From: Afipia sp. OHSU_II-C1
Lineage (GTDB): Bacteria > Pseudomonadota > Alphaproteobacteria > Rhizobiales > Xanthobacteraceae
Length of the DNA stretch: 64,000 nt
NCBI RefSeq assembly: GCF_000497575.1
Contig: NZ_APJI01000006.1
Span: 62,001 to 126,000 of the forward strand
Reading direction: 5' to 3'
The notes beneath the pieces are model-generated. The model did no database searches and had not been told where the DNA came from. It saw nothing but the letters and a program-made list of their open reading frames with translations. The position numbers and the translations under genes are program-made. Positions 16,373 to 27,600 of this stretch are shown one piece after another (position 1 is the first letter of the stretch; the number at the start of each line of letters is the position of its first letter).

Positions 16373-17317
16373 CTAAAGCTGCACGCCGGGCGCGAACGTG
16401 TTGCAGGCCTGCACGCTGCCCTGCTGATAGCCGGTCATGAACCAGCGCTTGCGCTGCGCGGCCGATCCGTGCGTGAACGAGTCGGGCACGACGCGGCCCT
16501 GGGCCTGCCGTTGCAGCGTATCGTCGCCGATCGCGGACGCGGTCTGCAACGCCGCATCGATGTCGCCTGCTTCGAGGAAGCCGGGCCGCTTCTTCTCCTC
16601 GCGATTGACCCACACGCCGGAGAGGCAGTCCGCCTGCAGTTCGACGCGGACCTGGATCGCATTCGCCTCGGCCTTGCTGCCGGCCCGTTCCTGCATCTGG
16701 CGCGCCTTGTCCAGGATGCCGAGCAGGTTCTGGATGTGGTGACCTGCCTCATGCGCGATGATGTAGGCCGCGGTGAACTTGCACGCATTGCCGGAGCAGC
16801 CGCGGAACCGGGTCTCGACCTCTCGGAAGAATCCGGTGTCGAGGAAAATCTGTTTGTCCGGCGGACAATAGAATGGGCCCATGGCCGACTGCGCCATACC
16901 GCAGCGGCCGCCGTTGGTGGCATTGCGGAACAGCACGATACGCGGGCCGCGGTAGGTCTGACCGCTGGCCGAGAAGATTTCGCTCCAGCGGTCGTCGATT
17001 TCGCCGAGCACGCCGGCGATCATGCTGCCCATTTCGTCCGTCGGTGCGCCGGCCTTCGGCGGGCTGCTGGTCCTGCGGTCGGTTTGATAGGTGGGCGCCT
17101 GCTGGCCGCCGGTGAGAATTTCCGCGCCGCCGATCAGAATGCGCGGGTCGATTCCGACCGCCCAGCCGATCAGGCCGAGCACAATGACGGTGCCGATGCC
17201 GAGACCGCCGCCTCCGCCCATCGGAAATCCGAAACCGCCGCCTCCGCCGCCGAAACCTCCGCTGTCGTCGCGGCGGTCGTCGATGTTGTCGCTGCGGCGA
17301 AAGTCATCGTAACGCAT
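16373..17317 (-). CDS. ypfJ: neutral zinc metallopeptidase of the YpfJ/KPN_02809 family
   Basis: A 314-residue putative metalloprotease. Residues 1-40 include a Gly-rich disordered segment (GGFGGGGGGFGFPMGGGGG), then one membrane helix (LGIGTVIVLGLIGWAVGI), then the catalytic domain with HEAGHH in the order AAYIIAHEAGHHIQ. The downstream ELQADCLSGVW segment supplies the third zinc ligand region. I chose the ATG at 17317 (MRYDDFRRSDNIDDRRDD); the frame begins five codons earlier. moaB follows by 5 bp on the same strand. Confidence 0.9.
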   Translation of the reverse strand: MRYDDFRRSDNIDDRRDDSGGFGGGGGGFGFPMGGGGGLGIGTVIVLGLIGWAVGIDPRILIGGAEILTGGQQAPTYQTDRRTSSPPKAGAPTDEMGSMIAGVLGEIDDRWSEIFSASGQTYRGPRIVLFRNATNGGRCGMAQSAMGPFYCPPDKQIFLDTGFFREVETRFRGCSGNACKFTAAYIIAHEAGHHIQNLLGILDKARQMQERAGSKAEANAIQVRVELQADCLSGVWVNREEKKRPGFLEAGDIDAALQTASAIGDDTLQRQAQGRVVPDSFTHGSAAQRKRWFMTGYQQGSVQACNTFAPGVQL

Positions 17318-18825
<1,508 letters not shown>

Positions 18826-18839
18826 CCCGCCGTCCATCG

Positions 18840-19061
18840 TTACGCCTGCCAAAACGGCTTTTCGATCTCGAACGCGATCTCCGCCCAGCTCATTCCCATA
18901 TCATTGAGCTGGCGCTCGCTCATCGCCGCGAGTTCGCGGCGATCGCGGATACGCTTGCGCCATGTCCTGACGATGCTCAGAACATCGCGAACGCCGTCGC
19001 GTATGGTGGCCGGCAGCACACGACCGAGCCGCGGCCTCGCATCCGGACAAACGCGATCCAA
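18840..19061 (-). CDS. DUF1127 small Arg-rich protein
   Basis: A 73-residue protein ending in the DUF1127 signature: [24 protein letters not shown] followed by a C-terminal EIEKPFWQA (the PFW end is typical). DUF1127 proteins in alphaproteobacteria are small, often RNA-associated and stress-regulated. The start is a TTG at 19061, 4 bp after the stop of the NTF2-like gene, so co-transcription is likely. The N-terminal 25 residues ([19 protein letters not shown]) are not part of the family core and the true start could be further in. Confidence 0.75.
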   Translation of the reverse strand: MDRVCPDARPRLGRVLPATIRDGVRDVLSIVRTWRKRIRDRRELAAMSERQLNDMGMSWAEIAFEIEKPFWQA

Positions 19062-19065
19062 CGTT

Positions 19066-19494
19066 TCAGCTCACCGCCCGTAGTTGCGATTTCGGAAACG
19101 GACCGAGCACTCGCTCCACCAGCGCCGTGTCACAGTATTCCTTGATATGCGTGATCCTGCCGTTCTCGACGCGCCAGACCATGCAGTACTCATTGTCGTA
19201 ACGCTCGCCGGACTTGGTGACGTTGTCACCCTTCGCCTCGACCACGACGGTGTCGCCCTCGGCGATGAAGTTGAACGCCAGCGTACGCGGGCGATCCGCC
19301 AGCAAGGCTCGCAAATGCACGAACAGGCCGTTCGTGATGGCATCCTTGCCCTTGAAGCTGCCCGACCATGAGCACTGGCCGGTCTGCACCCACACCGCAT
19401 CGTCCGCGAGATGATCGATGAAGGTCGCCCCGCTGCGGCTCGCGCTATCGGTGAAAATCTGCTGGATCAGTTTCTTGTTGGCTTCGGCACTCAT
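19066..19494 (-). CDS. NTF2-like / SnoaL-like domain protein
   Basis: A 142-residue protein of the NTF2 fold (cystatin-like alpha+beta cone). Typical segments are an N-terminal helix [16 protein letters not shown], a [12 protein letters not shown] strand, and a C-terminal [24 protein letters not shown]. No catalytic residues can be assigned with confidence. I chose the ATG at 19494; another ATG lies at 19503 and the frame extends to 19542, which would run into the divergent LysR promoter. It is followed by the DUF1127 gene. Confidence 0.8.
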   Translation of the reverse strand: MSAEANKKLIQQIFTDSASRSGATFIDHLADDAVWVQTGQCSWSGSFKGKDAITNGLFVHLRALLADRPRTLAFNFIAEGDTVVVEAKGDNVTKSGERYDNEYCMVWRVENGRITHIKEYCDTALVERVLGPFPKSQLRAVS

Positions 19495-19567
19495 CGGTTC
19501 CATCCTGTGCTTGAGTTGATGGAGGGATGATGGGCCTGGCATCGGTATTCTTCCAATCGATGCTTCG

Positions 19568-19573
19568 TATAAT
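19568..19573 (+). promoter_or_regulatory. Perfect -10 hexamer TATAAT before the LysR gene
   Basis: TATAAT at 19568-19573 lies inside an AT-rich stretch (CGTATAATATATATTCT) unusual for this GC-rich window, 13 bp before the chosen ATG at 19587. No good -35 hexamer is placed 16-18 bp upstream. A promoter here would give a very short leader. It also falls in the divergent space shared with the NTF2-like gene, where a LysR protein often binds. Confidence 0.4.
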
Positions 19574-19586
19574 ATATATTCTCCGG

Positions 19587-20513
19587 ATGAATTTAGCCTC
19601 GCTCGATCTCAACCTGCTGGTCGCTCTCGACGCGCTGCTGCTCGAGGCCAATGTCGGCCGCGCGGCGATGCGGATCGGCCTGTCGCAGCCTGCGGCCAGT
19701 CACGCGCTGCGGCGGCTGCGCGATGTGCTCGGCGATCCGCTGCTGGTGCGCACCGGTGCACGGATGGAACTGACGCCGCGCGCGCAGGCGCTGCGTGCGC
19801 CGCTGGCGCAGGCGCTGGATCAGGTGCGCGGCCTGTTCATGCCGGACGAGTTCGATGCCGCGCGCAGCGAACGGCGCTTTCGGCTGATGATGCCGGACCT
19901 CGCCGTCGAACTGTTGATGCCGCCGCTGATGAAGAAGCTGGATGCTGTAGCGCCCGGTGTGCGGATCGACGTGGCGCCGTGGCGCGGGCCCGCGATCTTC
20001 ACCGCCGAGTTCGCGCGCACCATCGACATGGTGATCAGCATCGGCGATGCCTTCAAGGGATTTCACCGGCAACTGCTTTACACCGACTCCGATGCGCTGG
20101 CCGTGCGGCGCGGACATCCTGCGGGCGCGCGATTGAAGAACAAGGAGACGTTCTTCAAGGCGCGGCATGTCGCAGTCATCATTCGCGGGCAGAGCGAGGA
20201 CCTGATCGACACCTGGCTGCGCAGCAAAGGCCAGGAGCGGCGGATCGCGCTTGTGGTCCCGAGCTATATCGAAGCGCTGCATGTCGCCGCGCGCACCGAC
20301 CTCGTCGCCTTCGTGCCGCGGCGTCTGATCGCCGCGCTGTCGAAGCAACTGTCGCTGACGACGGTCGCGCCGCCGCTCGATCCGGGGATCGACGAACAAT
20401 TCATGTTCTATCCGACCCGCGCGCAGATGGACCCCGGCTCGATCTGGCTGCGAACCGTCGTGCTCGGAATAGGAAAAAGTTTGGGGCGGATTGATGGAAA
20501 GGCCCCGCGTTAG
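19587..20513 (+). CDS. LysR-family transcriptional regulator
   Basis: A 308-residue LysR regulator. Residues 1-60 hold the winged helix (LDLNLLVALDALLLEANVGR, then LSQPAASHALRRLRDVLGD), and residues about 90-300 form the periplasmic-binding-protein-like effector domain. I chose the ATG at 19587, which gives the standard MNLASLDLNLL start; the open frame begins 20 codons earlier in the promoter. It is divergent from the NTF2-like gene and 74 bp ahead of the FAD monooxygenase, which are its likely targets. The effector is unknown. Confidence 0.92.
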   Translation: MNLASLDLNLLVALDALLLEANVGRAAMRIGLSQPAASHALRRLRDVLGDPLLVRTGARMELTPRAQALRAPLAQALDQVRGLFMPDEFDAARSERRFRLMMPDLAVELLMPPLMKKLDAVAPGVRIDVAPWRGPAIFTAEFARTIDMVISIGDAFKGFHRQLLYTDSDALAVRRGHPAGARLKNKETFFKARHVAVIIRGQSEDLIDTWLRSKGQERRIALVVPSYIEALHVAARTDLVAFVPRRLIAALSKQLSLTTVAPPLDPGIDEQFMFYPTRAQMDPGSIWLRTVVLGIGKSLGRIDGKAPR

Positions 20514-20587
20514 TCCCATACTTTTTTTCGCAGTTGCACCCTCATCGTTTCCCATGTCATGACGCAGGTCAGTCACAGGAGCTTATC

Positions 20588-21877
20588 ATGACGGTTCTTA
20601 TCGCGGGGGGCGGGATCGGCGGGCTGACGCTCGCACTGAGCCTTCACCAGATCGGTATTCCGTGCCGCGTGTTTGAAAGCGTGCCGGAACTGAAGCCGCT
20701 TGGCGTCGGCATCAATGTGCTGCCGCATGCAGTGCGCGAACTGATCGAACTCGGCCTGCTCGACAAGCTCGATGCCGCCGGCGTCAGGACGAAGGAACTG
20801 TCGTACTTCTCCAAGCATGGAAAGCCGATCTGGAGCGAACCGCGCGGGATAGAGGCCGGATACAAGTGGCCGCAGTTCTCGATCCATCGCGGCACACTGC
20901 ACCAGATCCTGCTCGACACCGTGGTTGAGCGTCTCGGCGCGGACAATCTGTTCAACAGTCATCATGTCACGAGCTTCACCGACTCGCCCGAAGGCGTATC
21001 GGCGAATTTCATCGACAAGGCCACCGGCAAGGATGTCGGCACCTACGATGGTTCGCTGCTGATCGCCACCGACGGCATTCACTCTGCCATTCGCGCCAGG
21101 CTCTATCCCGACGAAGGCCCGCCGATCTGGAACGGCCGCATTCTCTGGCGCGGCATCACCGAGAGCGACGCGTTTCTCTCCGGCCGCACCATGATCATGG
21201 CCGGCCACGAGGTTCTGAAGTTCGTCTGCTATCCGATCTCGAATGCGCCGCTGCCGAACGGCAAATTCCGCATCAACTGGATCGCCGAACGGCTGCTGCC
21301 GCCGACTTACTCGTGGCGTCGCGAGGACTACAACCGCGCAGCCAAGCTCGACGAATTCCTGCCCTGGTTCGAGGACTGGGCGTTCGACTGGCTCGACGTG
21401 CCCGGCCTGATCCGCAATTGCGCGCACGCTTACGAATATCCGCTGGTGGACCGCGACCCGATCGACCGCTGGACTTTCGGCAATGTCACGCTGATGGGCG
21501 ACGCCGCGCATCCGATGTATCCGATCGGCTCCAACGGCGCGTCGCAGGCCATTCTCGACGCCCGCGTGCTGACACGGGAAATCCTCAAGCACGGCGAAAC
21601 CGCAACCGCGCTTCAGGCCTATGAAGCCGAGCGCCGTCCCGCGACCACCGAACTCGTCAAGCTCAACCGCCGCAACGGCCCTGAGCAGGTAATGCAACTG
21701 GTCGAGGAGCGCGCGCCCAACGGCTTCAATGTCGTGACCGAGGTCATGTCGCAACAGGAACTGGAAGACGTTGCCAACACCTACAAGCGCGTCGCCGGCT
21801 TTCAGGTCGACGCGCTTAACGCCAAGCCGCCGATCGTGCCGAAACCCGAGACATCGTTCCTGTCGAGCGCCGGATGA
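20588..21877 (+). CDS. FAD-dependent aromatic-type monooxygenase (PHBH/UbiH-like flavin-dependent oxidoreductase)
   Basis: A 429-residue group A flavoprotein monooxygenase that would hydroxylate an aromatic or similar substrate using NAD(P)H and oxygen. Motifs: the FAD-binding GxGxxG in VLIAGGGIGGLTLAL at the N-terminus, LLIATDGIHSAIR (the DG motif) and NVTLMGDAAHPMYPIG (the GD motif). I chose the ATG at 20588, which has an AGGAG ribosome site 7 bp upstream. The substrate cannot be named. The LysR gene upstream on the same strand is the likely regulator. Confidence 0.88.
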   Translation: MTVLIAGGGIGGLTLALSLHQIGIPCRVFESVPELKPLGVGINVLPHAVRELIELGLLDKLDAAGVRTKELSYFSKHGKPIWSEPRGIEAGYKWPQFSIHRGTLHQILLDTVVERLGADNLFNSHHVTSFTDSPEGVSANFIDKATGKDVGTYDGSLLIATDGIHSAIRARLYPDEGPPIWNGRILWRGITESDAFLSGRTMIMAGHEVLKFVCYPISNAPLPNGKFRINWIAERLLPPTYSWRREDYNRAAKLDEFLPWFEDWAFDWLDVPGLIRNCAHAYEYPLVDRDPIDRWTFGNVTLMGDAAHPMYPIGSNGASQAILDARVLTREILKHGETATALQAYEAERRPATTELVKLNRRNGPEQVMQLVEERAPNGFNVVTEVMSQQELEDVANTYKRVAGFQVDALNAKPPIVPKPETSFLSSAG

Positions 21878-21978
21878 ATCAGGAGGCGCGGCATGTTCCC
21901 GGGATCAGCCGCGCTTTCATCCACTGGCGGCGGCTGGTTGCGATCAACGCCGCGATCATCATCGGTTACGCGATCTAG
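21874..21978 (+). pseudogene. short ORF overlapping the monooxygenase stop, possibly a frameshifted small membrane protein
   Basis: A 34-codon ORF begins at ATG 21874 (overlapping the TGA at 21875-21877) and ends at TAG 21976. Its C-terminal part is hydrophobic (RRLVAINAAIIIGYAI). In the -1 frame from 21978 the reading continues for 24 codons as DDKRALACAIVLTAIPRVGI to a stop at 22052, so a single frameshift would yield a protein of about 59 residues. The overlap suggests coupling to the monooxygenase. It could equally be chance; I recognise no family. Confidence 0.3.
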
Positions 21979-22035
21979 ACGACAAGCGCGCGCTTGCCTG
22001 CGCCATCGTCCTGACCGCGATTCCGCGCGTCGGCA

Positions 22036-23172
22036 TCATCCGGCCTTTCTGACGCGGGACGGCTTGTCCGGCGGATCGAGGGCGAGCCCGTGCGCGATCA
22101 CCTTGCGCATCACGTTCGGCAGCGCCTCGTCCTTCAGCGTCGCGACCGGCACCCAGCGCATGCCCTGTGGTGCGCGGGTGCGCGCGGCAACGCTCGCGGT
22201 GTAGACCACAAGCTCAAGCGGGAAATGCGTGAACACATGTGTCACCACACCCGCCTTGCGATGCCAGCGCGGCACATCAAGTGCGGGGGCCTGCCCGCGC
22301 GCGACCTTGTCGTCGTGACCGGCGAGCCATTCAGACGTCGGCACTTCCGTCATGCCGCCGAGCAATCCCTTTTCCGGTCGCGTGCGAACCAGCAGTTCAT
22401 CGCCGCGGGTGACAACAAAGGCCGCGCCGCGCCGCAGCGTTCCGGTTTTCTTCGGCGCCTTGCGCGGAAACGTCTCCTGATCGCCCCGCAGGCGCGCGGC
22501 GCAGTTGTCGTTGAGGGGACAGAGCGCGCAGGCGGGCTTCTTCGGCGTGCAGATCGTGGCGCCGAGATCCATCAGTGCCTGCGCGCTGTCGCCCGCGCGT
22601 GAATCCCAGAGCAGCGTCGCAGCCAGTTCCTGAATTCGCGGCTTGGATTTCGGCAGTGGCTCCTCCACCGCGAACAGCCGCGACACCACGCGCTCGATAT
22701 TGCCGTCCACCGGCATGGTCTGACGGTCGAACGCGATCGCGGCAATCGCAGCCGCCGTGTAGGGCCCGACGCCCGGCAGCGTCCGCAGACCCTCTTCGGT
22801 ATCGGGAAATGCGCCGCCATGCTCGCGCAGCACCGTGACGGCGCAGGCGTGGAGATTGCGCGCGCGGGAGTAGTAGCCAAGCCCCGCCCACATCCGCAGC
22901 ACATCATCCTGCGAGGCCGCGCCGAGCGCCGCCACCGTCGGCCAGCGCGCGGTGAATTTTTCGAAATACGGACCGACCGCTTTCACAGTCGTCTGCTGCA
23001 GCATGATTTCCGACAGCCACACCCGGTAGGGATCGCTGGCGCGGCCCGGCAGCGCGCGCCACGGCAATTGCCGCCGATGGCGGTCGTACCAGGCGAGCAA
23101 CAGCACCGGGCGATCGGCTTCGGCGTTGTCCTGAGATTTCTTCCGCCGCGCGGCTGCGCCTGATAAGGTCAT
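22036..23172 (-). CDS. mutY: adenine DNA glycosylase MutY
   Basis: MutY removes adenine paired with 8-oxoguanine. The 378-residue protein carries the catalytic Glu55 in YRVWLSEIMLQQTTV, the helix-hairpin-helix LPGVGPYTAAAI (about 131-142), the catalytic Asp155 in PVDGNIERVV and the 4Fe-4S cysteines 207, 214, 217 and 223 (Cx6Cx2Cx5C). A C-terminal NUDIX-like 8-oxoG recognition domain follows from about residue 245. It diverges from the DciA-like gene with a 29-bp gap, and its end overlaps the doubtful short ORF. Confidence 0.96.
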   Translation of the reverse strand: MTLSGAAARRKKSQDNAEADRPVLLLAWYDRHRRQLPWRALPGRASDPYRVWLSEIMLQQTTVKAVGPYFEKFTARWPTVAALGAASQDDVLRMWAGLGYYSRARNLHACAVTVLREHGGAFPDTEEGLRTLPGVGPYTAAAIAAIAFDRQTMPVDGNIERVVSRLFAVEEPLPKSKPRIQELAATLLWDSRAGDSAQALMDLGATICTPKKPACALCPLNDNCAARLRGDQETFPRKAPKKTGTLRRGAAFVVTRGDELLVRTRPEKGLLGGMTEVPTSEWLAGHDDKVARGQAPALDVPRWHRKAGVVTHVFTHFPLELVVYTASVAARTRAPQGMRWVPVATLKDEALPNVMRKVIAHGLALDPPDKPSRVRKAG

Positions 23173-23201
23173 GGGATAATATGTACCGACGATAGCCGCT
23201 C

Positions 23202-23681
23202 ATGAACAAGCCCGGTCCCCTTACTGCGAAGCCGTTATCCGCATTGCTCGGCAGTGCGATCAACGACGTGTTCGCCAAGCAGGGTTTTGCTTCGCGTGAA
23301 CTGGTGACGCGATGGGCGGAGATCGCCGGTGCCAACGTGGCGGCCCATTCGGAACCGCTGAAAATCCAGTGGCCGCGGCCGGTCGAGAACCAGCCGCCCG
23401 AACCGGCCACTCTGGTGCTGCGGGTCGAAGGCCCGATGGCACTGGAAATCCAGCACACCTCGGACGTCATTCTGGAGCGGGTCAACCGCTTCTTCGGCTG
23501 GAACGCGGTGGGCCGGATCGCGCTGCGTCAGGCGCCGCTGTCGCAACGGCCGAAGCCCCGGGTCCGGAAGGCGCCCGACCCGAGCGCCGTCGCCGAGGTC
23601 GAGGCCTCGCTGGGCACCGTGGAGGACGGCGATCTGCGCGCAGCGCTGGCGCGGCTGGGCGCATCGATCAAGCGAAATTGA
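23202..23681 (+). CDS. DUF721/DciA-like protein (putative helicase loader)
   Basis: A 159-residue protein of the DUF721 family; DciA in this family helps load the replicative helicase DnaB in bacteria without DnaC. Family marks are the N-terminal LSALLGSAINDVFAKQGFASRE, a LVTRWAEIAGANVAAHSEPLKI segment in pieces and the C-terminal helix LRAALARLGASIK. The core is preceded by 10 residues and followed by a Pro-rich linker. Function here is by family only. It diverges from mutY and precedes dsbA-like on the same strand by about 118 bp. Confidence 0.8.
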   Translation: MNKPGPLTAKPLSALLGSAINDVFAKQGFASRELVTRWAEIAGANVAAHSEPLKIQWPRPVENQPPEPATLVLRVEGPMALEIQHTSDVILERVNRFFGWNAVGRIALRQAPLSQRPKPRVRKAPDPSAVAEVEASLGTVEDGDLRAALARLGASIKRN

Positions 23682-23799
23682 GCCCTATGTGACGGCGCCT
23701 GGCTTCGGCCCGGCATTGCCACAATCATGGTTTCAAGCTAGCGAAACGTTCCCCATCAGGCGTGACAACGCCGTTCGCACGACTTTCCGGAGCAGACCG

Positions 23800-24456
23800 T
23801 TGAACATCACGCGCCGCACCTTCACCGCCGCCTTGTCCCTCGCTGGCGCCGCTGCCGCACTCGGCCTTTCGCCGTGGCAGTTTTTCAGCCCGGCCAGCGC
23901 CCAGACCGCCGCCGAGATCAACCAGGCCGGCGAACTCGGCGACATGGCGCTCGGCTCGAAGGACGCCCCCGTCACCATCATTGAATACGCTTCCATGACC
24001 TGCCCGCATTGCGCGGCGTTCACCAAGGACGTGTTCCCGCAAATCAAGACCAACTACATCGATACCGGCAAGGTGCGCTTCATCTTCCGCGAATTCCCGC
24101 TCGATCAGGTCGCGCTCGCGGCCTCCGCGCTGGCGCGCTGCGTCGCCAAGGACGATGCGCCGAAATACTTCGCGATCGTCGACATCCTGTTCAAGCAGCA
24201 GAACGATCTGGCCTCGGACGCGCTCGGCACCATCAACCGCGTCGGCAAGCAGGCCGGTTTCAGCGAGCAGATGATCAAGGACTGCGTGCAGAGCGATCCG
24301 AAAATCCAGAAGGGCATTCTGGATGTGCGCGAGCACGCCTACACCAAGCTCAAGGTCAACTCGACGCCGTTCTTCTTCGTCAACGGAACCGTGGTGAAGG
24401 GCGAGACCTCGTTCGAAGCCTTCGAAAAGATGATCAAGCCGCTGCTGAAGAGCTAA
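23800..24456 (+). CDS. Tat-exported DsbA-family thioredoxin-like protein
   Basis: A 218-residue periplasmic disulfide oxidoreductase. The TTG at 23800 gives MNITRRTFTAALSLAGAAAA, a signal peptide with a twin-arginine (TRRTF) motif suited to Tat export; it ends near SPASAQ. The catalytic CPHC is at C68-C71 in EYASMTCPHCAAF and the cis-Pro loop is STPFFFVNG. The DsbA fold can act as an oxidase or in thiol reduction; which cannot be told. The frame is open 37 codons upstream of 23800, which would hide the signal peptide, so I prefer 23800. Confidence 0.88.
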   Translation: MNITRRTFTAALSLAGAAAALGLSPWQFFSPASAQTAAEINQAGELGDMALGSKDAPVTIIEYASMTCPHCAAFTKDVFPQIKTNYIDTGKVRFIFREFPLDQVALAASALARCVAKDDAPKYFAIVDILFKQQNDLASDALGTINRVGKQAGFSEQMIKDCVQSDPKIQKGILDVREHAYTKLKVNSTPFFFVNGTVVKGETSFEAFEKMIKPLLKS

Positions 24457-24510
24457 GCGTGACGGGCGGAACCGGTCCGGTTCCACGGACCATTCGCCCG
24501 AAACACACTG

Positions 24511-24540
24511 AAATCCCTCGGAAATCCCTTTAAATCCCTT
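24511..24540. repeat. Three short direct repeats AAATCCCT
   Basis: The sequence AAATCCCTCGGAAATCCCTT is followed by TAAATCCCTT, giving three copies of AAATCCCT at about 10-11-bp spacing (start positions about 24511, 24522 and 24532). The AT-rich phase-like spacing could be a binding site for a multi-copy regulator, or simply local duplication, in the gap before smc. Confidence 0.5.
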
Positions 24541-24615
24541 GGGAAAAGCCTTGCGGGCCGGTTGCCCTGCAGGGCCGGCCTCGCCATTGTGCGGACAGTT
24601 CGAGGCGCATTCCGC

Positions 24616-24629
24616 GACTCAGCTATACT
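24616..24629 (+). promoter_or_regulatory. Candidate smc promoter with GANTC site
   Basis: GACTC (24616-24620) lies 3 bp ahead of TATACT (24624-24629), a good -10 hexamer, about 67 bp before the smc ATG. The -35 region (about 24600-24606) is not clear. A GANTC site at this position would be a methylation-state input of the CcrM/GcrA kind known from Caulobacter. The gap contains nothing else recognisable except the direct repeats. Confidence 0.4.
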
Positions 24630-24695
24630 GGCACAGGCCTGCTATGACCTTGCCCCGGCTGCATAATTTGCCCCGGCCAACAGAGCACCGATTGC

Positions 24696-27600
24696 ATGAA
24701 ACTCACCCGCCTTCGCCTTCACGGTTTCAAGTCCTTCGTTGAGCCGACCGACTTCCTGATCGAGCCGGGCCTCACCGGCGTTGTCGGCCCCAACGGTTGC
24801 GGCAAGTCGAACCTCGTCGAAGCGCTGCGCTGGGCGATGGGCGAAACCTCGCACAAGTCGCTGCGCGCTGCCGACATGGACGCCGTGATTTTCGCGGGCT
24901 CCGGCAACCGCCCCGCGCGCAATCACGCCGAAGTGGCGATGACCATCGACAATTCCGATCGCTCGGCGCCGTCCGCCGTGAACGATCAGGACATGCTGGA
25001 AATTTCCCGCCGCATCGAGCGCGAAGCCGGTTCGGTCTATCGCATCAACGGCAAGGACGTGCGCGCCCGCGACGTCCAGATCCTGTTTGCGGATGCCGCC
25101 ACCGGCGCGCGTTCGCCTGCCCTCGTCCACCAGGGCAAGATCGGTGAAATCATTCAGGCGCGTCCCGACCAGCGCCGCCGCGTGCTGGAAGATGCCGCCG
25201 GCGTTGCCGGTTTGCATGCGCGCCGTCACGAAGCCGAACTGCGCCTCAAGGCCGCCGAAACCAACCTCACCCGCGTCGAGGATGTGATCGGCCAGTTGGC
25301 GAGCCAGATCGAAGGCCTCAAGAAGCAGGCACGGCAGGCGATCCGCTACCGCGAAGTTGCCGCCAAGGTCCGCAAGGCCGAGGCCATGCTGTTTCACCTG
25401 CGCTGGATTCAATCTCACGCCGATGTGGCCGAGGCCGGCCAGACCCATGACCTGAACGTCCGCGAGCAGGCCGAACGCACCCTCCAGCAGGCCGAAGCCG
25501 CACGCATCCAGGCGATCCGCGCCGCCGAACTGCCGGGCCTGCGCGACAGCGAAGCGCGCGCCGCTGCCGGTTTGCAGCGCCTGACCAATGCCCGCGAAAT
25601 GCTCGACCGCGAGGAAGCACGCGCCAGGGAGCGCGTTACCGAACTCGACCGGCGGCTGACGCAGTTCGCCGCCGATATCGAGCGCGAACAGCGGCAGCTG
25701 TCCGATGCCGACGTCGCGCTGGCGCGGCTCGAATCCGAAGACGGCGTGCTCAAGGACGAGATCAGGTCGCGCGTCGACAAGCGCAGCGGCGCCGACGAGC
25801 GCGTGTCCGAGGCGGAAGCGACGCTCGCCGCCGCCGAACGCACCTTCTCCGAACTGACCACCGCGCTCGCCGACCTCACCGCCAAGCGCAACCAGATCGA
25901 AGCCAACGTCCGCACCCATCGCGATCGGCTGGCGCGGCTCGATCAGGACATCGTCAACGTCGAAAGCGAGGTCCAGAAGCTCGCCGCCGAAACCGGCGGA
26001 CTTGGCGATCTCAGTGAGCTTGCGGCCGTGATGGAAGCCGCAGCCGAAACCGTTCTGATGTCCGAAGCGACCACCCAGGCCAGCGAAGCCGCGCATGTCA
26101 GCGCACGCGCCGCGCTCGAAGCATCGCGCGCACCGCTTGCCGATGCCGAGAAGCGCGTGCAGCGGCTGGAGACCGAAGCCAAGACGATCTCCAAGATCGT
26201 CAACGGCGAAACCAAGAACCTGTGGCCGCCGATCATCGACGGCGTCAATGTCGCCAAGGGCTTCGAAAAAGCTCTGGGCGCAGCGCTGGGCGACGATCTC
26301 GACGCACCGGTCGATCCGACCGCGCCGATGCGCTGGTCGAGCCTCGGCGTGATCGAAGGCGATCCGTCGCTGCCCGACGGCATCGAGGCGCTTGCGGCGC
26401 ATGTCACCGCGCCGCCGGAACTGGCGCGGCGTCTGGCGCAGATCGGCATCGTCAGCCGCGAACGCGGCGCGCAGCTTGCGGCGCAGTTGAAGACCGGCCA
26501 GCGGCTGGTCTCGCGCGAGGGAGACCTGTGGCGCTGGGACGGGTTTGTCGCCGCAGCCCATGCGCCGACCGGCGCCGCACGCCGGCTTGCCGAACGCGCC
26601 CGTCTTGTCGACATCGAAGCTGAAATCGAACAGGCGCGCGCTGACGCCGTCGCCAAGCGTCAGGCGCTCGAGAACGCCGAGACCGAACTCAAGGCTGCGG
26701 CGATGGCAGAGAGCGCGGCCCGCGAGGCCGCCCGCGCTGCCCAGCGCGAAGCCAACACCGCGCGCGAGAAGCATGCGGCCGCCGAGCGCGAAATCAACCG
26801 CCACGCCTCGCACCGCTCCGCGCTCGACGAGCGCCGCACCCGCCTCACTGCGGACCGCGCCGAGGCCCATGCCGCGTACGAGACCGCCACCGGCGCATTG
26901 AGCGAACTGCCATCCAGCGCCGAAAACGAGGAAAAGCTCGCTGTCGTCCGTGCCGACATGGACGGCCACCGCCGCCTCGCCGCGCAGGTTCGCGCCGAAG
27001 CACAGGCGCTCGCCCGCGAAGCCGAATTGGCCGACCGCCGCGTGCAGGCGATTCTCGCCGAGCGTAACGAATGGCAGAGCCGCAAGGAAAACGCCGCGTC
27101 GCAGATCGCGACGATTGAGACCCGCATTGTCGAGGTCAAGACCGAGCGCACCGAGCTTGAAAACGCACCGGAAGTGTTCGCCGAGAAGCGCAGCGCGCTG
27201 ATCAGCGAAATCGAGCACGCCGAATCCGACCGCCGCATGGCGGCCGACGCGCTGGCAACCGCCGAGACGGCGATGGCGGAAACCGACCGCGTCGCCCGCG
27301 CCTCGCTTGATGCACTGTCCGCATCGCGCGAAGCCTGCGCCCGCTCCGAAGAGCGCATGGAAGGTACCCGCCGCCGTCTCGAAGACATCGAGCGCGAAAT
27401 CCGCGACATGCTGGAGGTCGAGCCGCATGGCGTCGCCGCCCTTGCCGAGATCACGCCCGAGACCGAACTTCCGGCGGTGACCGACGTCGAAGCCGATCTG
27501 GAAAAGCTGCGCCGCGACCGCGAGCGCCTTGGCGCCGTCAACCTGCGCGCCGAGGAAGAACTGCGCGAGGTCGAGGCCCAGCATCTCAACCTCACCACCG

